Source: Chlorokybus atmophyticus
Lineage: Eukaryota > Streptophyta > Chlorokybophyceae > Chlorokybales > Chlorokybaceae
Reading direction: 5' to 3'
Length of the DNA stretch: 56,187 bases
Assembly: GCA_009103225.1 (NCBI GenBank)
Contig: RHPI01002368.1
Coordinates: 1 to 56,187, forward strand
Both the position numbers and the translations under genes were made by a program. Under the pieces are notes generated by a model that made no database searches, was not told the origin of the DNA, and worked only from the letters and a program-made list of their open reading frames with translations. Positions 41,921 through 54,260 of the stretch are shown in pieces; within the stretch, counting starts at the first letter, position 1; every line of letters begins with the position of its first letter.

Positions 41921-43532
41921 TGCACAAATTGTCATACCCCTAAAGAAAAAGTTAAAATGAAGGAAGACACACATAGCTAAAAACGCAAGCACGCTCATAT
42001 GACCATGCACGCACGCACTTGTGTGTTTGCGCACGCGCTGACCACACTGACTTGAATAACAAAGGACGACACATCAAGTACAAACAAGCATGTCTGTGCG
42101 CATAAATGCGCTCACAAAAAGAATTTGCTAAAACGGATTGAGCTTGAAACCGCAGGCTTCCACAACGGATGAAGTGAGATTGAATCTCCTGCATAAGGGA
42201 ACATACCGTGTAAAAGGAAACGTGTGCAGCAGCTGCAAGGCAAGAAACGTAATGATAAAAAATAAACATGAAGACACAAAGTCAGGCTTACTTAACACAG
42301 TCAGCCACGCTTACAGGCTGTCACAATACACGTCCATCAACACACAAAAGCTGTGGCCAATGACGGTTGACTTGGGCAACAAGCTATTTAACTTAACACG
42401 TTGAACACATGCAGCTCATTGCAATTTCAGCTGACATCTCACCATCAAATTCAGCTTGGGCAGCTAAGTCGTCACGCTAAAATTGCTACCTGCCGCAATA
42501 TACAACCTACACACACAGCACAACATGCGAGTTAAGGTCGGAGTTAATGTTACCGTAAGAGAGGGAGCAGCAGGCAAAATGCAGCAAGTTGTCAGCTTGC
42601 ATTAAGCTGTGAGGCTGAGCCAAGCAGCCTGATGCAAGCAAGCAGACACAGAGTTTCAAGCTAAACTGAAGAAAGAGATTCAAAGCAACAATTTGCATCA
42701 GGCGACAAGTTGCTGGCTTGCTGCAGAGCAAGCAGACATAAAGTAAAGTAAGGGATAGCAAGAGAAATAGGAAGCAAGCTGCTCGCCTGCGTCAAGCTAA
42801 GCCGCTAGACAGCTTGATGGTAGCTGCTTGCTGCGTGTTGCCTGCAACACCATGTAAATCATAAAATTATTTTACAAACAAGCTCGCACCTGCAAATCCA
42901 ACACAGCCCGCCCGCCCACCCAGCAGCTCAGGCCGGCGGCACCACATCCACAAATCTGAGCGAAAAACCTACAGGAATAACTTGGGCTAGGCTACAAGTT
43001 GTAGGTTTCAACCTCAGTCATTAATAATTTACGAAATGTTGGTCAAAGTGGTTACGTATGTGTACTAACTAACTTGTTTAGCCTGATCGGTAAAAAATGT
43101 TGGTATGTATGTAACCCGATATTTGTTAAAACTTACAATGTGACAGCGCACAAGTTAATGATAATACCGACTCACCCAATACTTATCCGATATATACTGA
43201 GTGAGTCAATACCTATCTGGGCCTTTTGGCATGAACCCGGATAAGACTGGGTTTTTATAAAAGCTTTCGCTTGGACTAAGCTCCTATGGACTACGGAGTT
43301 TATGCCAGTCTTAGGGTTTCAAGGGCTAATGTCAATGTTGACATTAATCCACATAATGTTAACACTGGCACAAACTACTTGGACCATTATTGATTATAGC
43401 TTGTGCCAATGTTAACACGGGCTTACTTATGTGCCATTGATGGCACATAAGTTGTGCCATAATAGGTCTGTAATTTATATACCAGTAATGGCACAGTTTG
43501 TGTCAGTCTTAGCACGGGCGCTAGCCCCATGT

Positions 43533-44093
43533 GATTGTCAAACTGCCGCTCTCATGGCGATGTCATTACTTTTATACATACTTGTCATGTAGCAAAGGCT
43601 CGACTGCGGAGTGTGCTCGCAGTGGGGATGCGCGTTGCAGTGTATAAGCATGTGCGCGAGCATTGCTGTGGAGTCACATGTTTTAGGGCCAACAACCAGG
43701 CTGTTTTTTACCGTGGAAATGTTCCAATGCTCCATTGCGCACCTGGATGAGGCGGAGCGACTGCAATGCAGCGCGCAGGCGCATGTGGCTGCCCACATAG
43801 GTCAGAGATCTCTGCATAGTGTTGTGGACTCTATTGTGCATGCCTCGTGCAGGTGTGGTGGGTGTTGGGCCAGGTGTTGCAATCCAGACAAGTGAGTGGA
43901 CACCCAGCCAAAGACTTGGTGCAACAGAGTGGAGCCTGCCAACGGCGGCAGGTCTTGCACTGGTGAAGGTGCCCGTGTGTAAGTTGTAGGCACGTCTTCT
44001 GTCAGCAAAGGTGGCGAGGTGAAGTCATACGCCGTTCGTGCAGGTGGTATCGATTGCTGCTAACAGCGGTATATTCTCATGCCACGGTTTGAT
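43533..44093. other. No convincing gene
   Basis: Short ORFs on both strands lack domains. This may include the 3' part of the truncated gypsy relative to the right. Confidence 0.4.
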
Positions 44094-44959
44094 TTAAGTT
44101 TTCAGCCAACGCATTGCCATGTCGCCTAGCCAGGTGGGTGGCTCATTCTGCTGGTACTGAGGCACCCGCATTCTGTCGAGCACATACGAAATAGCAATGT
44201 CCTCAGGTGCGTGAAGGTTAAGGAGCTTGATGGTCTGCTGGATGGTCAACGGGCTGGCGGGCATCAGATGCACGTGGTGCGACAACTCGCGCCCACGGTC
44301 GATGACAGCGTGTGCCAACCTTGGCAAGGTCTTCATCTGGCAGTAACGGGTCCATTGGAATGCTATGAGTAGGTCATTTCGCACTTTGTTTGAAGCTTCC
44401 GTCGACCACCGTTTCACATTCTGTGAAGATGGCCACATGAGCAGGTACGGTGCCTCTTGCACCTGGTGATAAAAACGGCGTTGAAACTCTTGTCGCGGTT
44501 GCGTGACATTGCGTGTGGGCCTTCCAAGCAAAGCGTCATGCTAAACAATGTTAAGTGCATCATGCAAGTTCTCGTGTCCGATCACCGTAGCCCTCCAGCA
44601 TTGGTCCCACTGTACCTCCGCTGGAGTGGGTGGGAGATACTGAAGGCTAAGGGGACGAAGGGGATGAAGGAATGGAAAGTTCGCCTCTTGCTTAGCCATG
44701 AACTTGCCAGCTCCTTTCCTGCCACTGGGCAATGACACGCCACACCCAATCTGCGCCAATCCTAAACCTGCCGGCATGATATCCAGTTAAGGAAATCAAC
44801 CAGAAGGTGCTAGCCCGTGTGAAAGGGGGCAGGTGGAAGATTACCCTTTTCAAAGATCGATTGATACGTGCTTGATCCGCCAACCCTCTCATGTAAGTCG
44901 CATCGCGTCCCCTTGCGTTCCTCATGCCCTGTAGTGCGGTCGTAAGGGTATGAAAGCAT
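44094..44959 (-). other. Unrecognised minus-strand ORFs downstream of the protease
   Basis: ORFs at 44531-44094 (with QTIKLLNLHAPEDIAISYVL) and 44997-44692 (with GYHAGRFRIGADWVWRVIAQ) look protein-like but do not match RT, integrase or methyltransferase. They might be a captured sequence in the truncated retrotransposon or an adjacent gene. Confidence 0.3.
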
Positions 44960-45495
44960 TCACGCCACTGCCACTCCTTCATTACGGACGAAAACATGCT
45001 GTCTCCGACCAGTTATGCACATCCCCACCGGATACATGCAGTCTTGTCCCACCAACAAGTCGAATGATGTCGAGTTCGTCACAAGACATCTGATCCAGAA
45101 TATGCAGTCCTCCCCTTTCTCACTGCCACACAGCTTGATAGGTAGCTGCTCTTTCGTCCTCGAACGGACTTCGTTGCTCCCAACGCTATCTCTATGTTGA
45201 ATGAGCATGGCTCGAGGTCGTTGTCGCTTAGCTGCAACGCCTGCGTTGCTGTCCTCCCCAAAATGACTGGCTGCGCACCCGTGTCTAGCAACACCAAGCG
45301 TGGTACATACCCTCCGTTGCTGATGTGTCTGTCCTTGTTGTTTACCATCGCCACTCGCGGCCACACGTGCGCACGCACCGACGGTCTCGTGAGAACCAAG
45401 GTGTCGTCGCTGCGCGCAACTGTATGCACCATCTTCTCCTCTACCCCGTGCTGCTGCTCCGGTGCCGTGATGGTCCTCACATGACACACTTGCAC
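44960..45495 (-). pseudogene. Aspartic protease of the truncated gypsy relative
   Basis: One frame gives GGYVPRLVLLDTGAQPVILG with the catalytic DTG. Past a frame change near 45160 the match resumes as FDLLVGQDCMYPVGM, the flap-distal LLGQD motif of the related element. The active-site Asp is kept but the reading frame is broken. Confidence 0.7.
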
Positions 45496-45783
45496 TTTCT
45501 CCTAAACCTTCATCACCTTCGTGCTGGTCCCGACCAGCTCCGCGCGGGCGTTGCAGTCACCCCCCTTGTCGGGCACGTGCTCGCCAACCGCGTCAGCTGC
45601 GCACCGTGTTGCACGCTGCGTACTCAAATGGCATGCCTTGCATCCGCGCCTGCAGCTGCTCCAAGGCCGCCTTCAACTCCTTCACTTCGTTGCGCAACAC
45701 CGCGGCCTCCGCCAAAGCCTCATTGCTGGTCGTGACTGCCTCCGTCGTCGGTGTTGTGTCCGCGGCACTCCCTCGCGCCAGCA

Positions 45784-46723
45784 TCACCTGCTGCGTCGGC
45801 ATCCGCCCCGCTCGTACTCTCGTCCCGCACTCGGTCTCAGCTCCGGATGCTTGCTCCAACTCTCATCCATCATGTGGCCTGTCTTCCCGCAGTGTCCACA
45901 CCGATCAGCTTGAGCCTCCCTTGAGCTGCTGCCCCTCCTCGGATAATCGCGTTGAATGTGGTCGGCTGCACCGCACGTGTAGCAGCTCCACTCCGTCGGT
46001 GGCGTCATCGCCGTTGCCACCCTCACCGTTGTCGTCGTTGGTTGCTTCACCTCCTTGCTGCTGGTCTCCCCTCTGTTCAGAACTAGGATAGTCCTCTTGT
46101 ACTCCTCCGCGTGCTGCACCGCTTCCGCCATCTCAAGTACATGCTGCAACGAGTACTTCTTCAACAATCTTTGTCCAGCCATAGCAATCGTCACCTCCTT
46201 TGATAGGTGTTGCTCAAGCTGCTCTACATAGATGATTGCGGCTGCCTTGTCCTTCAAGGTCGAGTACTCCGTGTCCTCCAACACGTTGGTACATTCTCTC
46301 GTACATCATCCTTGGTGTCTCACCCTCTCTTTTTCGGATTAGAGTCAGCTTCTTGATCTTTTCATATGTCATGGGCTTGAATGCTTCCTTCAACCTCTTG
46401 TAAAGCTCCTCCATGGCTGGTGTTGATGCCAGCGCTCCTCCCGACCTCACCGCTCGTTCCTCCACCATGCCAGCTGCTGCAAGCTCCCTCTTGGTAACGA
46501 TCGTCTCGTAGACGGTGTATGCCTCGTGCTTCAAGTATTGTGGGATCAAGCGGAATGTCTTCTCCTCCATCCACAATAAGTCTCGTGTCGCCCATTGCAA
46601 ACACTCAGCCTTGGATTTCACAATAAACTGCCTTTATGACAATGTTCCTGGCCTTCCACTGAATGACAAAAATGTGCTGGTGCTGCTAGTGTCATCCTCC
46701 ACGAGACTGAACACTCTAGCCAT
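45784..46723 (-). pseudogene. Gag of the truncated gypsy relative, frameshifted
   Basis: From ATG at 46723 it reads MARVFSLVEDD, then SFSGRPGT. After a stop comes EEKTFRLIPQYLKHEAYTVY, LKEAFKPMTYEKIKKLTLIR and ETPRMMYERMYQRV. Past a frame change near 46285 it continues TEYSTLKDKAAAIIYVEQLE and two CCHC knuckles (CYTCGAADHIQRDY and CGHCGKTGHMMDES), ending SKHPELRP. In both knuckles the last Cys is replaced (Tyr, Ser). Stop, frameshift and knuckle loss show that it is dead. Confidence 0.8.
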
Positions 46724-47865
46724 GCTACCACTTACTATCTTGTCAACCACACACTGGTCTTACCAACCACCGAAGTCCCTGGATCCGGTCAGCAAGTGAA
46801 CAGTCTACACGAGGGTGATGATGACGTCCGTGTCCTTCTTGTAGATGTACTTGGTAAGCAGGGCACGATGGTATGTGCCCGTATGTGTCACACACTCTCA
46901 ACAACAACAGTCTCAGCTAAGGCACCAATCGCATACAACACACGAAGATGAATTGCATTAGTGATATGGCACTTGTATGGCACTTGTAACTTAGTATGGT
47001 ATGGTAACTTGCTGACCGGATAGGTACATCTGTTTAATCACACTACTTTTACAATGAACAAGTCAATGACACATGTCTTTATCTAGCACAACCAACCAAG
47101 AATGCACTAGACCATGGTCAAAGCTACTTGGACTTGCTCTCCTCCAGCTCCAGCTCTAATCGACGCCTTCAATGATGAGTAGACCGTCTCCATGACCAGC
47201 TCTTGACTGCCACATGGATGCCCACTCCTTCCACTAGTCCTTCTCCACTGACAACTCCCAAAACAACCCCGATTACACCCATCAGATCTGGGTTACGCTG
47301 ATGTCCGATTGCACTTGTTGTAACTCACCAAAAAAAACTCCCCTCACTCAACAAGGTCCTCATCTACCTTCCCATCACAAAACCCAACAGATCTTATTGT
47401 CTGGATATGCTTCTACAAGCATATCTAACTACCTCATGCCTACAACCAGCCCACAGTCTGTTAGTGCCCTGCATGTAATCATATGCCAAGACAACCTAGC
47501 TCAACTCCTTTACTGGCATGACATGTTCGTGTGCATGCATAAGTCCGCACGTGTGTGCGTGCACACATGTGCTCCCCAAACGGTGCATGCACGCACACGC
47601 ATGACTTGCCGGTCTACCAGTAGTATAAACTATCATTTACACGTGCAGCATGCATTGCAATCATCTCGTTGATACTTACACGACTCTTCAGTTTGTCTGA
47701 TGCTGTGACTCAGAGAGCGTTCTCAGCGTCCTGCGTTTATCAGCCATCACTGTACCATAAGTCAGCAGCTGTTGTCGAGGTGAGAGAGAGACGTCGACAC
47801 GACCAACACGTGCGCACGCATGGGTGCGCACGTGCGCCCGTGTTTGCGTGTGTGCGTGTGGATGT
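46724..47865. other. No gene seen; possible leader of the truncated gypsy relative
   Basis: The part next to 46723 would be leader or 5' LTR of the element. No LTR pair was found. Confidence 0.4.
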
Positions 47866-48734
47866 AGATGAGTGACATGTCGGATGCAATAGTCTGTCTC
47901 AAATTACTCGTCCACACCGCCGCTTCCTCCTCCTCCTCCTCCTCCTCTTCTTCCGTGCTTCCTTTGCATATGTGCTTTCGAGCGTGCACACGCCTCGTAA
48001 CACGCACCATACACCACAGCATAGCAGCTTGAGATTCAACGTGTGGCGACATCTCTCAATTGCCCCTTCGACGTGATTGCAACTGGGAAGGCACCTCCTC
48101 CTCGTCACTACCAACATTAGCCTCGCCTGGGTTGGTGGTGTTCACGCGTGTGGACAGTCAAGGCGTATGCATGCCCGCACAAACAAACAGAGACGCATGC
48201 CCACGCGCACACGCGTGCATCTGCGTTGACGCAAACATGCGCAGGCACGCGCTTCATGTGTTGCAGGTTCAGATGACACCAGGAAACAAACACCTCGCTG
48301 CTGGTCCACCCGACATGGTTAGCCGCGTCTTCAACCATAACATTGCTCCTCCACACCATCTCACACAGTCTTCTCCAAACGGACCTTTCACTCTCCTGCT
48401 CTATGATGAGGAGGAACCAACATGAGAACGTTCTTCATGTTGGTTTTTGCTTGCTCGCAGGCAATCATCTTTGGTAGCGGCACCCATGTGCACTCAATGT
48501 GTAGCTGCCGACAACTGTACAGAGCAACAGTCCTTGCTGGTATTGGAGAGCTATTTCACCGCTTGTAGCTCGAACAGAGTAACATAGTTATCATGCGCGC
48601 GAGCACGCGCACACGCACGCGGGTGAGCCTTGCATAGACCGAGTTGTGTCCGCTGAACGAGGCATTGCCACACCGCATGGGGCCCAGTCACATGTATGCA
48701 TGTCCGAGCATTGGAGTGCCAGAGCGCTTGGAGT

Positions 48735-48992
48735 ACTCACGCAAGCTGTACACATGCACAGATTGTACCGATCCATGCACTCGTTGTTGAAGTAATAGTA
48801 TGTGTGATTTTGATATAGCACGCTTGGCTGCAGCAGGACACCTCCAGCGCCAGCCCCTCCTCCTCCTCCGCCTCCTCCTCCTGGTTCTTGTCCTTCACGA
48901 CGCTTGTCATTGATTGACACTGAACCAGCGCCGCCAGCAAGCGAGACAGCACTGACACTCGTAGACAGAGTGGCCACTAACATCATCATCTG
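48735..48992 (-). CDS. Possible first exon of a secreted Gly-rich protein
   Basis: The frame starts MMMLVATLSTSVSAVSLAGG, which resembles a signal peptide. A poly-Gly stretch and SVLYQNHTYYYFNNECMDRY follow, with a candidate GTGAGT donor near 48735. No family is recognised and no further exon is certain. Confidence 0.3.
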
Positions 48993-49494
48993 AGCTGGAA
49001 TGACAAGTGGCAGTTGGGAATGCAGCTTGCCAAAAGCACACACTTGTTACCTTACATACATGGCAACAGTCAACAAGCATTGTGTGGCCTTTGTGTACGT
49101 ATGATGGCGGATATGTGTGCGGGCGTGTGCGGGTGTGCATTTGTAAACCGCACGTGTGGGCTTGATTTGCCTGTAGTTAAAGTTGCAGTGGTATGTGGCT
49201 ACACGACCTTGCGGATGTGCATTTATGACCTCTTACTGTGAGTGGTTTTTGATCTTTGCAAGGCCGTGTCTCGTGCAGCTGCTAGCTGCATGCTAAGTAT
49301 CCATGGAATTTGAGGTGAACACGCACAAAACAGAATTGCATGTTGCACAAATTGGTTCAATCACGGCAATGCGTGCTACGCTTGCCTGTACAATGGCTAC
49401 ATACAAATCGTCTTCTCTCTCTAACTCTACATGAATGTCCTTTGTAGCAAATGTAAACAAATGCTTATGCCCAAGCTAAACGAATGAATGAAAA

Positions 49495-49640
<146 letters not shown>

Positions 49641-49771
49641 TACAGCACTGCACCTAATCCNTACAGAACAGAACTTGCGTACACTACGATTGGTGCAAGG
49701 CGGGACGACAAATGTAACAACCCAACAAGTGAATGATCTCTCACAACATGGCACATACAAGTACAAGATTA

Positions 49772-49838
49772 CTATTTGGCAGGTTGGATCTGTATTGCGC
49801 TCAGCTTGGCGTTGTCCTTCACGCTCGTGACCTGGACC
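49772..49838 (-). pseudogene. Truncated 3' end of a malectin-domain gene
   Basis: The minus strand reads VQVTSVKDNAKLSAIQIQPA K then TAG. It matches the last 22 codons of the malectin gene whose stop is at 54198-54200, with only a Leu/Gln difference. Homology ends abruptly at 49838, mid-exon, so this is a duplication-borne fragment. Confidence 0.85.
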
Positions 49839-50048
49839 TGAATGTATACCTATATCTAATCCAAGTCTATGTATACATATATATAGCCAACATATACCCA
49901 TCTTTAGGAATACATACATATAGCCATCCAGACCTTGCTGGCACTGGCATTGGCAGCTTTGTTTTCTGCTTCAGTGCTTCTCCGAGGCTCCTTTGAGTCA
50001 GCGTCTAGTCCGCAAGCAAGCCACAACCAGCCCGCACCGCACGCACGC

Positions 50049-50082
<34 letters not shown>

Positions 50083-51329
50083 CCAGCCTGTAGGCTATTG
50101 AAGCGCGTCTGTTGGCTCTCTAACCTCCTTCCCAATAAATCAACTGAGGGCTGTTGCAAGGGACTGTCAACCAAGTAGTCTTAAGGTTGTCCCAACCATC
50201 GATAGCTGTCGCCCTCAACTGTCAGGATACTTCTGCTTGCTTCTTCTGCATGCAACAATTTTCAGCTCAAGGCATAAGCACACCAGCAGCAGCAACATAT
50301 CCGTTGTTTCGTTGATTGAGAACCACAGTAACTGCCAGTTCAGTGATATGCATGCACGCGTGCACCAACCAAGAAGCCTGTATAGCTTCTGTGCGTGCAC
50401 ATGACCATGCGCGTGTGTGTACCACAAAATGCTACAGTACGCCTTTGAGCTCTAGCCTCTAGCATGCACACCGCTGAGCGTCACACACAGCCTGCGCGAC
50501 GCTTGAAGCTACTTTCAACTGGCTGTGACTGTGACAAGTTGCCCCCTACCCAACCGTACCCTACCCTACCCTACGCTACCGGGCGGCGACGCGGGGCATG
50601 AGGATGTGGGGGGGATGTCACGGGCTTGCTTGCAAATGCTTAAGCAAGTGTGAAGCAAGCTTGACGATGTGTGTGGCTGGGGTGGGGTGGGGTGGGTAAC
50701 CCGTGGGTGGGTGGTGGTGATGACAATGTGCGAGGTGGGTGGGGTGGGGGGGAGGTCACGGGCTTGCTTGCTTGCTTTACGCTTCCTCCCCATGCATGCT
50801 CGCCATCATTGGAACACGCTCACGCCAAGCAAGCTTAAGGCGTGACCTGCCTTCCTGCCTCACGCGTGCTGTCGTTGTCGCCCTACTGGAAGAAGTGCGT
50901 GTGGTGGTAAGCTTCAAGTCAAACTATTAGCGGGCATAGCGAGAGAAAGTCTGTGCGAGAGACCTTGTGCACTGCGCAGCCGTAGTTGTGGGGGTTGCAA
51001 CAACACCGTGAGCACACCCACCCACCACCCCAGCATCATCACGTCAGCACCTGTGCGGCCGTAGGTGCGTGCAATAGACACACACACACTGCGTCTGGTG
51101 GGTGGGTGCCTGCATGATGCGTGTGCGTCATGCTGCATCACATTGTGCCACTTTGTCAACGGCCGCTGTGACAGCTACAACTTCTCACCTGCGTGCCAGT
51201 TTGCCCTATGTGCTTGCCAGCTTCTGTCCCTGTGAGGGTATATGTAAATGTTGATGTGCCTCCGCGTCCACGTGTGCAGGACAGTCCACACATCACAGTC
51301 ATGGCCCGCAGCAAACAGCCATCACGGTA
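49839..51329. other. No convincing gene; simple repeats
   Basis: Contains a (TG)n tract at about 50050-50082, a short run of CCCTA units near 50560 and GTGGGTGG-rich sequence near 50670-50750. No domain-bearing ORF is seen. Confidence 0.5.
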
Positions 51330-51523
51330 ATGGCGTTTGGCCTGCTTGTCATCGTCGTGACGCTGGTGGGCGCCAACGCTTTCGCCAGCGACGACGTCAT
51401 CAATGTGCATTAGCAAGGCCGCAGGAGGCTGCTGCAGTCTGATCCCAACGCCAACAGAACGCTTGCGAACGGCTGCGAAGGTGTGGACGGCTTCTGTACG
51501 CTATGCTCGTCAATCTCAGACAG
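51330..51523 (+). pseudogene. First exon of a secreted protein with an RRRLLQ motif
   Basis: The frame MAFGLLVIVVTLVGANAFAS is a clear signal peptide. It is followed by DDVINVH, a TAG stop, then QGRRRLLQSDPNANRTLANG and a Cys-containing stretch ending at a GTCAGT donor. RRxLLQ just after the signal peptide is common in secreted proteins of green algae. The single stop implies a pseudogene or a sequence error. Confidence 0.5.
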
Positions 51524-51960
51524 GTCAGTCAATCGCGGTGCAATACTATTGCCATAGAGCCATAGAGCTTGTTGGCAAAGCAACCAAACAGCAGAGTGAG
51601 ATACATATACGACAATACACATGCATGCAGCCTGATAAACTCGACATGACATGACATGACATGGTTCTTCCCCCCTGCAAAAAAAAACAGTTTGTGCGAT
51701 GCGAGTATGGCATCCCAAGCTCCTTCACGTGTGCAGCTGGAGGCGACAGCTTCGACCCTTGCTTGTAGACCTGCGCATTCAGTTTTGCAGCAAGCGTGCA
51801 GCTGTGATGACCCCACCACTTCTTGCTTCTAAGCCCTGTTGCAGGGGAAGTGGATGACAGCTGCACTTGATGAAGCGGCCTGAACTGGTGGTGGACCGCG
51901 TATGCATGTATCTATGCAGGGGTAATTAGGGCTGAACACGCTCGCGCTCTCGTCGTTGCA

Positions 51961-52155
51961 ATGTTGCCTGAAGAAGAGTGCGCATCATTCTCGTGCTCTT
52001 GTAGTGTATGGCAGCCAGATTACAACCATTGCAAGTGTTTATGCCCGCCTGTAACTGGCTTAGCTTTCTCTTGCAGCAGTTATTGCAACAGTCATGAAGA
52101 TGTATGTAATATTGTGAACTCAAAACAACCACGCAGGCAAATGTCAAGCACATGA
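51961..52155 (+). CDS. Cys-rich exon, possibly of the same secreted protein
   Basis: The reading MLPEEECASFSCSCSVWQPD, then YNHCKCLCPPVTGLAFSCSS, has about ten Cys in 50 residues, fitting a disulfide-rich extracellular domain. It lies on the same strand about 440 bases downstream of the signal-peptide exon. The link between them is inferred and the family is unknown. Confidence 0.35.
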   Translation: MLPEEECASFSCSCSVWQPDYNHCKCLCPPVTGLAFSCSSYCNSHEDVCNIVNSKQPRRQMSST

Positions 52156-52622
52156 CCGCAAGCCCAGTGGGTGTAGTTACCCTTGTGTGTGTGATAGGTG
52201 TGCCCATCTCAATTATATGTATGTGGACTGGATGCCGCGTCTGGCACAAGTTGTGCCATGCAATCAGTTTGCAAACGCGAGCATGAGAATTCAAGTTGTG
52301 ACAAGCATTGACCAGATTGCTGCTGGATAGTCACTGGCACAGTGGCTGCCAGCACTGACTGACACACATCAAGTTGCGTCCGCTCTTATGTAATCATAAG
52401 CATCTTGACCTCCATTTCCTTTTGCCCTGTAGGCAAGCTCATAATCTTGGTATACCATGTCTTGTTGCCACCAAGTTCCCGCAGAATGGCTGCAACACCG
52501 CATATCAGAACCATTGCCTTGCACTCACCTTAAAAATATAAAGTAAAGCAACGTGCCAAAACAACCCAGCGTCAGAGTGCCCGCAGTCGTGCGCGCAGTC
52601 TCCCTTACAGCAGCCACACACA

Positions 52623-52656
<34 letters not shown>

Positions 52657-52984
52657 CATGCGTGTGTGTGTGCGTGTGTAATCGTCACGTTGGTTAGCCA
52701 CATGTGGTGTGGACCAGTGTCATTTCTCACTCCGGCGAGGCGTAAGCTGTGCACAAGCAGATCCACAGCCTTGATGTTGTCAATCTGTCACACATGCCGT
52801 GCCCGTTGCTCATCACCGATGGCATGTCGTGTGTGGTTGATTGAATGGCACGTACACCTAGCTGCATGGACAGACTGCACCACACCCTTCTCAAGCAGCA
52901 CAGCTTCAGCGCTTCAGCAATTGTTAATGTGCGCTCACGCTCATGACATGTTGGTCTGTCGGTACTGTCACGCGTGCAGCATGC
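52156..52984. other. No convincing gene; contains a (TG)n tract
   Basis: A TG microsatellite lies at about 52622-52650. No domain is seen in the ORF that starts in it. Confidence 0.45.
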
Positions 52985-54260
52985 ATTGGATGTGGATGAG
53001 TGACATGTTTGTCCATCATAACGGCAATGCAGCCATATGGTCCGTCTCCATCACTAATGCCCCTTTGGCAGAAGTGACAAGGCACCTCCTCCTCATCACA
53101 TACTATCATCCAGCCTCGCCTGGGTTGGTGGTGTTTGGTAGTTGGGTGGGTGTTCATGCGTGGACAGTCAGGGTGTCTGCATGCCCGCACGCACCAACAT
53201 AGACCCACACACCCACGCGCACACACGTGCATGTGTGTGTCCACGCACGCGCGCATACAGGCACATTTGTGCATGTGTTGCAGCATGCAACAGAGAAGTA
53301 AGCCAACCTCGTTGTTGGTCCTTACCAGACATGCGCGCAAGCGCCTTCAACTGTCAGGTCATCTTAAACACTCGCTCCTCCTCCTCCTCCACCACGCCAT
53401 CACACACAGTCCTCCCCTTCAAGTGGACCTTTGTGACCCTCTCTCGCCAACTCACTTCTGTACTACCATGATGAGGAGGAGGAGAAGACACGTCCTTCAT
53501 GTCGGTGGGCTTGTACATGTGCTTTCACAGGCATTTGTCCAGAGTCTGCGGCACACCTGTCGTGCACTCATTGTTCTGTGCTGTGTTGTCAACACTGTAC
53601 AGAGCAACAGTGACCGCTGGTGAATGATATTCGTGCATGTGTCATCCCCTCTAGTCAGATCTGCGGTGGATATGCGGTTACAAGACGTTTGTGTACTGTG
53701 TGTTTGTGACAGCTGGCACAGTTTGTGTTCTCCGCAAAGTCCGTGAGGTGTGGAGAGGCTAGCTGATTGGTAAATAACCATGGACTTGGAAGCAAACACA
53801 CTGTAATGGCAAGCCCGCACAGGACAAGTTGCGACAACAAGATCGTTTTTAATCACAACCCATGCGAGCTACGCTTGCCAATACAAATGCTACATACAGA
53901 TCGTCTTCTCCCTCTAACTCTACATGAATGTCCTTTGTAATAAATGTAAACAAATGCCTACGCCTAAGCTAATCGAATGAATGAAAATGTTCTGTCTCTC
54001 TCTCTCAGCGTTCCCACTCACGACTCTTATGTACAGCACTGCACCTAATTTCACAGAACAGAACTGCGCGAGCTTGTGTACACTACAAATTGGTATCGAG
54101 GCGGGGACGACAAATACAATAACTCAACAAGAAATGAATGACTCTCCACATAAATGATCTCTCTCTACAAAATGGCACAGATACAAATTGATTGACACTA
54201 TTTGGCAGGCAGGATCTGTATTGCGCTCAGCTTGGCGTTGTCCTTCACGCTTGTGACTTG
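52985..54260. repeat. Segmental duplication, copy B
   Basis: Counterpart of 47866-49838. It includes the 3' untranslated region and last coding part of the malectin gene and is shorter in the middle. Minus-strand exon-like frames (such as CDEEEVPCHFCQRGISDGDG) are partly conserved between copies but unrecognised. Confidence 0.85.

Larger units (their letters stand above)
40288..43532. mobile_element. Non-autonomous DNA element with terminal and subterminal TGCCA repeats
   Basis: The left end reads CATGGGGCCTGCCGGGTGTG from 40288. The right end, in reverse complement from 43532, reads CATGGGGCTAGCGCCCGTGC. Both continue into a shared ACTG(G/A)CACAAAC. Inside each end, TGTGCCAGT/ACTGGCACA palindromic words are repeated (40300-40620 and 43360-43515). 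The 3.2-kb interior has no transposase and includes a later LTR insertion. A target-site duplication is not clear, so the superfamily is undetermined. Confidence 0.6.
44960..46723 (-). mobile_element. Truncated gypsy retrotransposon related to the methyltransferase element
   Basis: Gag and protease are recognisable on the minus strand, and both match the element at 155-7228: the FSGRPGT start, the double knuckle followed by SKHPELRP, and an LDTGAQPVILG protease. No RT, RNase H, integrase or methyltransferase follows within the window, so this is an internally deleted or truncated copy of a related family. Confidence 0.75.

Noticed and set aside
42138-42404. Possible small gene inside the TIR element
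   Set aside because: The 88-codon ORF has no domain, no splice context and lies in repeat sequence.
50545-50580. CCCTA-rich run as a possible telomere repeat
   Set aside because: The unit is five bases (CCCTA) and only a few copies occur, unlike the six-base array at 9132-9169. It is probably simple sequence.
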